Source: Cellvibrio japonicus Ueda107 (GTDB lineage: Bacteria; Pseudomonadota; Gammaproteobacteria; Pseudomonadales; Cellvibrionaceae). Taken from it: 64,000 nt of DNA. The stretch lies in assembly GCF_000019225.1 (NCBI RefSeq), contig NC_010995.1, positions 2,302,501-2,366,500 on the forward strand, in the 5' to 3' direction. The position numbers and the translations under genes are program-made. Below are positions 45,141 to 51,717 of the stretch, in pieces; the stretch's first letter is position 1; the number at the start of each line of letters is the position of its first letter. The notes under the pieces were generated by a model, which was not told the origin of the DNA, did not search any database, and saw only the letters and a program-made list of their open reading frames with translations.

Positions 45141-45168
45141 ATCGCTATATCCAATCATATATATCGAT
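45141..45168. promoter_or_regulatory. ModE-like molybdate operator, site 1
   Basis: ATCGCTATATC, 6 bp, then TATATATCGAT form an inverted repeat of 11-6-11 geometry. It fits the ModE pattern ATCGNTATATA, N6, TATATANCGAT at all but one fixed position. It lies 8 bp before the Fe4S4 mini-gene's TTG and between that gene and the divergent msrAB start. Confidence 0.75.
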
Positions 45169-45176
45169 GTATAACC

Positions 45177-45350
45177 TTGAGCAATAACAACTCCATCAAA
45201 TCCGTTTGTCCCTATTGCGGCGTTGGTTGCGGCATAGTGATAGATGTCATAGACGGCAAGATTGCCAAGGTGTCCGGTAATAAGCGTCTTTACGCCAAGG
45301 GGAATACCTGTAATTCAGATCAAGCCAGGTTCTGCGCTAAAAAAATTTAA
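45177..45350 (+). CDS. Orphan molybdoenzyme-type Fe4S4 domain, 57 aa
   Basis: This short frame reads LSNNNSIKSVCPYCGVGCGI, then VDVIDGKIAKVSGNKR and ends FCAKKI. It matches the N-terminal [4Fe-4S] module of molybdopterin oxidoreductases such as formate dehydrogenase or assimilatory nitrate reductase. The Cys pattern is C-x2-C-x3-C and a distant Cys, so all four cluster ligands remain. The frame stops exactly where the LCxKG motif would lead into the catalytic part. The start is TTG 45177 or a GTG at 45102. It is either a truncated remnant or a mini-ferredoxin. It is flanked by two ModE-like boxes. Confidence 0.6.
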   Translation: MSNNNSIKSVCPYCGVGCGIVIDVIDGKIAKVSGNKRLYAKGNTCNSDQARFCAKKI

Positions 45351-45352
45351 CC

Positions 45353-45380
45353 ATCGATATATACATATAAATATATCGAA
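45353..45380. promoter_or_regulatory. ModE-like molybdate operator, site 2
   Basis: ATCGATATATA, 6 bp, then AATATATCGAA repeat the 11-6-11 geometry of site 1 and match the ModE pattern at all but two fixed positions. It overlaps a TATAAA -10-like sequence and ends 26 bp before the TonB receptor's ATG, a repressor-like placement. Confidence 0.75.
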
Positions 45381-45406
45381 TTTTACTTAAAGACCGAGGA
45401 CAGACC

Positions 45407-47440
45407 ATGAAACAAAAGATGCAAACACAACATCTGAAACCCGCACCATTAGCCACTGTAATTGCCACAATATCTGCACTGGGTATTAGCGCCACTGTAC
45501 TCGCCAATACCGGCGATCCAAAACTCGAAACCATTGTGGTCACCGCCAATGCCCAGGATACCGAGCGCGACAATACCCAGCGCATCAGTATTGACACTAT
45601 CCGCGCCCACGATAAGGAAACGGTGGGCTCAGCCCTAAACCTCAGCAGCGGCGTCAGCTTAAGCAAAATAGGCGCGCGCAATGAAGAGATGGTCTATGTG
45701 CGCGGTTTTGACCTGCGCCAGGTTCCGGTATTTCTCGATGGTATTCCGGTCTATGTGCCCTATGACGGCTATGTGGACTTGGGCCGCTTCAATACCTTTG
45801 GTATCGCCCATATCGATGTGGCCAAGGGTTTCAGTTCGCTGATTTACGGCCCCAATACCCTGGGCGGTGCGATCAATCTGGTCAGCCGCAAGCCGGGCGA
45901 TTTATTGGAAGGCGAAATCGGTGCCGGTACCACCTGGGCAGATGATGGCGACAACAATTCCCGCCGGGTTTACGCCAATATCGGCAGCAATCAGGGCGGG
46001 TGGTATTTGCAGGGCGGAATCTCTTACCTGGATATGGATTATTTCGCCCTGCCCGATGACTTTCCTGAACGGCGCTTTGAAGATGGCGGCAAGCGCGAGA
46101 ACAGTTACAGCGACGACCGCAAGTACAGCCTCAAGCTGGCGCTGACCCCCAACGCAACAGATGAATACAGCCTGAGCTATTCATCGCAACAAGGTGAAAA
46201 GGGCAACCCGCCCTATGCCGGCGCCATCGGCACCATCAATGCCCGCTTCTGGCAGTGGCCCACCTGGGATAAAGACAGTCTCTATCTGCTCTCCAATACC
46301 CAATGGGACAGGGTCAGCTTGAAAGTGCGCGCCTATCACGACACCTATCAAAACTCACTGTTCACTTATGACGACGCCACCTACACCACCCAGAACCGTC
46401 CCTCATCGTTCAGAAGCTGGTATGACGACTACACCAACGGCGCCAGCGCCCAACTGGATTTCCGGTTGAGTGAGCGCAACCTGCTCAAGGCGGCCTACCA
46501 TTGGAAAGAGGATGTGCATCGCGAATACAACGCCGGCGAGCCTGTGCGCCGCACCAGTGATCGCACCCAATCTGTCGCATTGGAAGACACCCACAATATC
46601 AGTGATACCTTATCGCTGGTTGCCGGCGTTTCCCACGATTGGCGCGAAAGCCTGGAGGCAGAAGACTACAATGCGAATACCGGTGAAATTTCAGATTTTC
46701 CCAAAGGCGACAACAGCGCCAACAATATCACCCTGGGAGTGTTTTATCGTTTATCGGATGAGAGTCGCATCCACCTGACCGCTGCACGCAAACACCGTTT
46801 TGCCACCATCAAGGATCGTTTTTCCTATCGCATGGGCAGCGCTATTCCCAATCCGGAGTTGCGCAGTGAAGCCGCTGACCATATAGAACTGGGTTACGAG
46901 TACACGCTGTCCACGCACTTGCGCTGGGATATCAGTGTGTTCCGTTCAGACATTAGCGATATGATCCAGGCCATTAGCATTCCTGCCAGTGCTTGCAGTT
47001 CGCCGCCCTGCTCGCAAATGCAAAATATCGGCGAAGTGCGCGCAACCGGTGTGGATACCGGGGTTCGCCTTTCGCTCAACCATTGGGAGTTGGGCGCCGC
47101 CTACAGTTACCTTGAACGCGACAATATCACTTCACCCAGTGTGCATTTAATTGATACACCACGCCATAAGATCGCAGTAGATCTGCGTTGGAATATCACC
47201 GATGCCTGGAACCTGACAGCAACCACCGAGGCCGCGTCCTCCCGCTACACCACCAGCAATGGAGTGCAACAAACCCGTGGCTTTGGTGTGACCAATCTAA
47301 AAACCGGCTATCGCATTCTCGATGAAAAATTATTGATCGAAACCGGTGTACGCAATGCGTTTGATCGCCTGTATGAGTACAGTGAAGGTTTCCCTGAAGC
47401 GGGCCGCACCTGGTTCTTGCAAATGAATTACAGTCTCTAG
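45407..47440 (+). CDS. TonB-dependent outer-membrane receptor
   Basis: This 677-aa receptor imports a scarce nutrient across the outer membrane using TonB energy. The signal peptide ends near residue 34 (ATVLA). A TonB-box-like LETIVVTAN is followed by the plug (VYVRGFDLRQVPVFLDGIPV and ...IYGPNTLGGAINLVSRKPG). A 22-strand-type barrel follows, ending QMNYSL. GAGGA lies upstream of the ATG. The gene stops 9 bp before the solute-binding protein. The adjacent ModE-like operator suggests the substrate contains molybdenum or tungsten; that is inference. Confidence 0.88.
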   Translation: MKQKMQTQHLKPAPLATVIATISALGISATVLANTGDPKLETIVVTANAQDTERDNTQRISIDTIRAHDKETVGSALNLSSGVSLSKIGARNEEMVYVRGFDLRQVPVFLDGIPVYVPYDGYVDLGRFNTFGIAHIDVAKGFSSLIYGPNTLGGAINLVSRKPGDLLEGEIGAGTTWADDGDNNSRRVYANIGSNQGGWYLQGGISYLDMDYFALPDDFPERRFEDGGKRENSYSDDRKYSLKLALTPNATDEYSLSYSSQQGEKGNPPYAGAIGTINARFWQWPTWDKDSLYLLSNTQWDRVSLKVRAYHDTYQNSLFTYDDATYTTQNRPSSFRSWYDDYTNGASAQLDFRLSERNLLKAAYHWKEDVHREYNAGEPVRRTSDRTQSVALEDTHNISDTLSLVAGVSHDWRESLEAEDYNANTGEISDFPKGDNSANNITLGVFYRLSDESRIHLTAARKHRFATIKDRFSYRMGSAIPNPELRSEAADHIELGYEYTLSTHLRWDISVFRSDISDMIQAISIPASACSSPPCSQMQNIGEVRATGVDTGVRLSLNHWELGAAYSYLERDNITSPSVHLIDTPRHKIAVDLRWNITDAWNLTATTEAASSRYTTSNGVQQTRGFGVTNLKTGYRILDEKLLIETGVRNAFDRLYEYSEGFPEAGRTWFLQMNYSL

Positions 47441-47449
47441 GAGGCGGCA

Positions 47450-48733
47450 ATGAATCCTGTACGTCGTCGATTATTACACTGCGCAGCACTGGTGATTGCC
47501 AGTGTTGCGCTGCCGGTACAAGCGGAAACGCTAACCCTCAAGGTGATGACCAGCTACCCGGCTGAAGTAACAGCGCGCATGGAGGCTGCGTTTGAAAAGG
47601 CTTATCCACAGTATCGCCTGCAAATTATCTGGCGCATGCCCCAGGACGCCCTGCCCTATCTGCAACAGCCCAAACAGGGCGGTGTGGATGTCTACTGGTC
47701 GCCCTCACCGCGCACCTTTAACCAACTCAAAGTTGAAGGTGCATTGCGTAAACTGGATATAGATTTCACCGGTTTGCCCGAGGTAATTGGTAAAACCCGC
47801 TTGCGTGACCCCGACCATTATTTTATCGCCAGCGAAATTGCCGGCTTTGGTTTTGCCATCAATACCCAAACCCTCACTACATTAGGTCTTGCTGCGCCGC
47901 AAACCTGGCGCGACCTGACCAACCCTGCACTGGCTGGACATATATTACTGCCCAATCCGGCCAGGGTTGGGTTTGCCCCTGTGTTAATCGATATTCCCCT
48001 GCAAGCCTATGGTTGGGACGCCGGTTGGGCACTGTGGAGTGAAATCAGCGGCAACGCTGAATTGTTGGAACAAGGCGGTGGTTTTATTAGCGATAAGTTA
48101 GCTTCGGGTGAATTTGCCCTAGGCTTATCCATAGACTTTTTTATCGCCTCGGCCATCGCCAATGGTGCACCTATCCATTTTGTCTACCCGGAGCGCGGCG
48201 GTATCAACCCGGCCCATATTGCGATTACCGCAGGTACAGATAAAGTAGCGGCAGCAAAAACCTTTGCCGCCTTTGTGCTATCGGAACAGGGTCAACAGTT
48301 ACTGACCCACGCCGATATTCGCAAGTTGCCCGTACGCCCCGGCGTTTATGCGCAGTTACCTGCCGACTACTACCGCCCTTTTGCGGCAGCAGCGCGCGGT
48401 GAACTGGATTACGACAATGACCGCGGACGCAACCGCTTGGGCGTTATTAGCGCATTGTTCGATCATCACCTGGCGTATCGCCACCAAGAACAACGCGAGT
48501 TGTGGCAAAGGTTACATGCGCTGGAAGCCGCCGGAAAACCGCAAACGACATTGCGCCAATTATTAACGGCAGCTCCCCTTCCGGAAAGCGCAGCCGCTGA
48601 TCCCCGGTTACAGCAGCAATTTCGCAATCGCCTGGAAGGCGCCAAACCTGAATTGCGTGAACCCGAGCAAGGTTGGCGGGCAGCGACCGATCAGCGGATT
48701 GCCAAAGCCCGGCAACTCTTGGAAAACCCATGA
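47450..48733 (+). CDS. Periplasmic solute-binding protein (FbpA-like)
   Basis: This 427-aa protein has a signal peptide (VALPVQA). Its fold is a type II periplasmic binding protein: TLKVMTSYPAEVTARMEAAFEKAYP, GVDVYWSPSPRTF, FGFAINTQTL and VYPERGGINPAHIAI. These motifs resemble the ferric-ion or sugar-phosphate binding group related to metal-oxyanion binders. It has an extra C-terminal stretch of about 100 residues. Its stop overlaps the next start by 4 bp (ATGA). No permease or ATPase accompanies it in the window. Confidence 0.82.
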   Translation: MNPVRRRLLHCAALVIASVALPVQAETLTLKVMTSYPAEVTARMEAAFEKAYPQYRLQIIWRMPQDALPYLQQPKQGGVDVYWSPSPRTFNQLKVEGALRKLDIDFTGLPEVIGKTRLRDPDHYFIASEIAGFGFAINTQTLTTLGLAAPQTWRDLTNPALAGHILLPNPARVGFAPVLIDIPLQAYGWDAGWALWSEISGNAELLEQGGGFISDKLASGEFALGLSIDFFIASAIANGAPIHFVYPERGGINPAHIAITAGTDKVAAAKTFAAFVLSEQGQQLLTHADIRKLPVRPGVYAQLPADYYRPFAAAARGELDYDNDRGRNRLGVISALFDHHLAYRHQEQRELWQRLHALEAAGKPQTTLRQLLTAAPLPESAAADPRLQQQFRNRLEGAKPELREPEQGWRAATDQRIAKARQLLENP

Positions 48734-50088
48734 TGGAATGGCGAACCTGTGTGATGGTGTTATTGCTCATCCTGGTTCAAAGGGCAATAGCCGAAGGCAC
48801 TGTCACTATCATTCAACCCCACATAACCCATAACCAAACTCGCGAAGCCTATGGCCAACCTTTTCGCGGACTTAATCGGGAAGATCAGGCTCGCTTTTTT
48901 CGCGGACGCCATCTGTTTCGCCAAAGCTGGGTGATAGCTCCCGCCAGCGATACCCTGGTGGGATTGGGACCACTCTATAACCGGATCGCTTGTGTCTCCT
49001 GTCATCCCAAAAATGGCCGCGGTCGCGCACCCGAGGAAGCTGGTGAACGGATGCAATCCATGCTGGTACGCTTATCGGTTCCCGGTAAAAGCGCAACCGC
49101 CGGCCCCAAACCCCACCCGGTTTATGGCACCCAATTGAATGAAGAAGGCGTACCAGGTGTCCCTGGTGAAGGCCGTGCACAAGTGGTATGGGAATATCAC
49201 ACACACATCCTGGCGGACGGGACGCCAGTACGCCTGCGCAAACCGAGCATACGTTTCAGTGAATTGGGCTATGGAAAACTTAAACCTGTATTAACCTCCG
49301 CGCGCATAGGCCCGGCGGTATTCGGATTAGGTTTATTGGAAGCGGTAAGCGACGAGGACTTGTTAGCGATGGCGCAACAACCCAAACCCGATGGTATTAC
49401 CGGTAAGGTCAATCGCGTATGGGATATCGCCAGCCAGCAAACACGCATCGGCCGCTTCGGAGCCAAAGCGAATGTCGCCAGTTTGCGTAGCCAAATAGCC
49501 GAAGCTATGCATAATGACCTGGGAATTACCTCGAATTTACTACCCAGGGAAAACTGCCAGCCACGCCAACACGCCTGCCGACAAGCACCCAGTGGGGGCT
49601 CACCCGAATTAAGTGATACACAGCTGGATGACCTGGAATTTTATTTTCGCCATATCGCTGTGCCCGCACAGCGCAACACAGATGCGACAGATGTGATATC
49701 CGGTGAAAAAATCTTTGCGGATATTGGCTGTGCTATTTGCCACAAGCCACAATTGCAAACCGCGAAGGATTACCCGCATACCACACTGGCTAACCTTTCC
49801 CTCCAGCCCTATACCGATCTCTTGTTGCACGATATGGGTGAAGGCTTGGCCGACCAGCGCCCGGATTTTTTGGCCAGCGGCCGTGAGTGGAGAACACCAC
49901 CCTTATGGGGTATTGGCCTCACTGAATCTATCAGCGAATACCAGGCTTACTTGCACGATGGCCGCGCACAAACATTGACAGAAGCCATTCTCTGGCATGG
50001 CGGTGAAGCGAAAAAATCCCGTGACCGTTATCAACAATTACCACGCCGCAAACGCGAGCAACTGGAGCAGTTTTTGTTGTCACTCTAA
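48730..50088 (+). CDS. Di-heme c-type cytochrome, DUF1111 family
   Basis: This 452-aa secreted protein starts at ATG 48730, overlapping the upstream stop by 4 bp. Two covalent heme sites are present: CVSCH (88-92) and CAICH (334-338). Family landmarks include GRGRAPEE, FGLGLLEAV and GRFGAKANVASL, and the final segment EAILWHGGEA. DUF1111 proteins are thiol-oxidoreductase or MauG-like peroxidase relatives, often near metal-uptake genes. Its role in this cluster is unknown; periplasmic redox handling of the transported metal is one option. Confidence 0.85.
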   Translation: MMEWRTCVMVLLLILVQRAIAEGTVTIIQPHITHNQTREAYGQPFRGLNREDQARFFRGRHLFRQSWVIAPASDTLVGLGPLYNRIACVSCHPKNGRGRAPEEAGERMQSMLVRLSVPGKSATAGPKPHPVYGTQLNEEGVPGVPGEGRAQVVWEYHTHILADGTPVRLRKPSIRFSELGYGKLKPVLTSARIGPAVFGLGLLEAVSDEDLLAMAQQPKPDGITGKVNRVWDIASQQTRIGRFGAKANVASLRSQIAEAMHNDLGITSNLLPRENCQPRQHACRQAPSGGSPELSDTQLDDLEFYFRHIAVPAQRNTDATDVISGEKIFADIGCAICHKPQLQTAKDYPHTTLANLSLQPYTDLLLHDMGEGLADQRPDFLASGREWRTPPLWGIGLTESISEYQAYLHDGRAQTLTEAILWHGGEAKKSRDRYQQLPRRKREQLEQFLLSL

Positions 50089-50134
50089 ACAGGAAGCTAC
50101 CCTGCTTCTATTCAGGTTTAAGGAGCAAAAAGCC

Positions 50135-50296
50135 ATGAAATACTCGCTGAAAATTACAGATTTTATCCTGCACTTGTCACTTTTCGATGCCGCAGGTGAT
50201 GCCGATCGCTTTGTGCGCACCTCTTTTTATATTCATGCTATCCCCCAAACCAGTGATGCCCACCGCGCTGTCGCCAGTGCATGTATTCACGGCTGA
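50135..50296 (+). CDS. 53-aa small protein, unknown function
   Basis: A 53-codon frame starts at ATG 50135, with TAAGGAG 8-9 nt upstream, an almost ideal ribosome-binding site. The protein begins MKYSLKITDFILHLSLFDAA and ends in SACIHG. It has mixed polarity, no signal and no clear membrane helix. It lies 46 bp after the DUF1111 gene on the same strand, so it is probably the last gene of that operon. I recognise no family. Confidence 0.55.
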   Translation: MKYSLKITDFILHLSLFDAAGDADRFVRTSFYIHAIPQTSDAHRAVASACIHG

Positions 50297-50301
50297 TCCA
50301 C

Positions 50302-51717
50302 TTATTGGGAAGTGGAACCAACAGCCTTGATTAATCGGATTGCCACAAAGACTAGCACGCCAACCGCTAACAACAAAATCCCCCAAAACACCAGGGTTGT
50401 CCAATTCACTGACTCGCTAAAGCGAGCAAATTGATGAATATCAGGGTCGAGGTTTACCGCGTCAACTTTTTCCCATTGAACCTCTTTTCCTGCCGTTAAC
50501 TGCGAGAAAACCTGTGCCCCGGCGCTGTTATTCGGCAGCGGATGATCGGTTTCTATGCCAACCTTAAAGGGCGCTGCATTACTGGCAATAAATTGCAACA
50601 ATTGCGACTGATGGTGGAAAACCAGTATTGGGTTCGCGTTGTTTCGAACCTGTTCACTCAATTCAACTCGCCAGAATAAATCACTGTTTTGGTAGATACT
50701 GATACTATCACTGTGTTGCCACACATCACCTACCTGTGCATTAAACCAAACGCCCTGATACACCAATTGCCAGGGCTGCTTTTCCGTACGACGGGAAAAC
50801 AGCTTGATATTATCGCCATAGCTGGTTTCGCCCAGTGCCAGGCTTATACGAGTGACCGGCGCCATTTCAGCGCGGGTAAACTCCCAGGCAGCCGCCGATG
50901 CTTTATTAACCGAAGATTTGGCATTCAGTGCCGATGTTTGAGCCTCGGCTAAACGCCCGGTCACTTGCCACTGCCTATCTGCAATCAAGGCATTTGAGGC
51001 CTGCTGTGTAATTACCTGCACACTGGTTAACAGCAAGCCCTGCCCACCGCGGGGAAACTGCAAACGCAAATAAGCATATTCCCGCGCGTGAAGGTTTAGC
51101 CCGATTTGCTTGCGTGTTAGCTTTTGTCCGTTTTTTTGCAATTGCACCAGAGTGCCATGGGCAACCGGCGACCAACTGGACAAATCGTTGGAGCCACTAA
51201 TTTCCACATCCAGGTACTGGTTGATTTCTGCCACCTGCCAATCCAGTTGCAGCTTATCGGCAGTCGCCCTGAACTCCGTCAGATCCACCACATAAAAATC
51301 AATCGGGGCTTGTTGATCGAGCAACTCTGTACGGGGTGTTTTTTCCACGGTAACGGAAATGGCGTTGTCATCCAGGCGAATAGATGCACTGCTAAGCGCC
51401 AGAAGCGTTTCCGGTTTGGCCCCGACAGGCACAGGGAAAAAGTGCACATGGCTAACCTGTTCTTGCGGTGCCTGCGCGACGGGGATACGGATAACCCGGT
51501 GTGGCAATCTATTGCCCTGCCCATCAACGACGACCAGATCCTGTAAATCGCTACTGCGGGAGTAGCGATAAATATCTTCGGTTAATTCCAGCTGCAAGTA
51601 AGGCGTAGCCTTGTCTGGCTGAAGTTTTATGTCGTAAACAGCAACAACTCCGGCAACCGTATTTAACGCGCCGCAGGCCAGCACCAATGCAAGGCAGCCA
51701 CTCCATAAAAATCGCAT
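50302..51717 (-). CDS. DUF3999 membrane-anchored periplasmic protein
   Basis: This 471-aa protein has a signal peptide (ALVLACGALNTVAG), a large beta-rich periplasmic region with DUF3999 character (YLQLELTEDIYRYSRSSDLQDLVVVDGQGNRLP at the start), and a C-terminal transmembrane helix (WTTLVFWGILLLAVGVLVFVAIRLI) ending in basic residues. The repeated EISGSNDLSSW segment resembles a carbohydrate-binding or F5/8-type sandwich. It shares its first base with the DUF2339 stop. The function is unknown. Confidence 0.82.
   Translation of the reverse strand: MRFLWSGCLALVLACGALNTVAGVVAVYDIKLQPDKATPYLQLELTEDIYRYSRSSDLQDLVVVDGQGNRLPHRVIRIPVAQAPQEQVSHVHFFPVPVGAKPETLLALSSASIRLDDNAISVTVEKTPRTELLDQQAPIDFYVVDLTEFRATADKLQLDWQVAEINQYLDVEISGSNDLSSWSPVAHGTLVQLQKNGQKLTRKQIGLNLHAREYAYLRLQFPRGGQGLLLTSVQVITQQASNALIADRQWQVTGRLAEAQTSALNAKSSVNKASAAAWEFTRAEMAPVTRISLALGETSYGDNIKLFSRRTEKQPWQLVYQGVWFNAQVGDVWQHSDSISIYQNSDLFWRVELSEQVRNNANPILVFHHQSQLLQFIASNAAPFKVGIETDHPLPNNSAGAQVFSQLTAGKEVQWEKVDAVNLDPDIHQFARFSESVNWTTLVFWGILLLAVGVLVFVAIRLIKAVGSTSQ

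Noticed and set aside
45350..45410. Fur box as the operator of the TonB receptor
   Set aside because: The dyad here is a TCGATATAT/ATATATCGA inverted repeat with ModE geometry; no GATAATGATAATCATTATC-like array is present.
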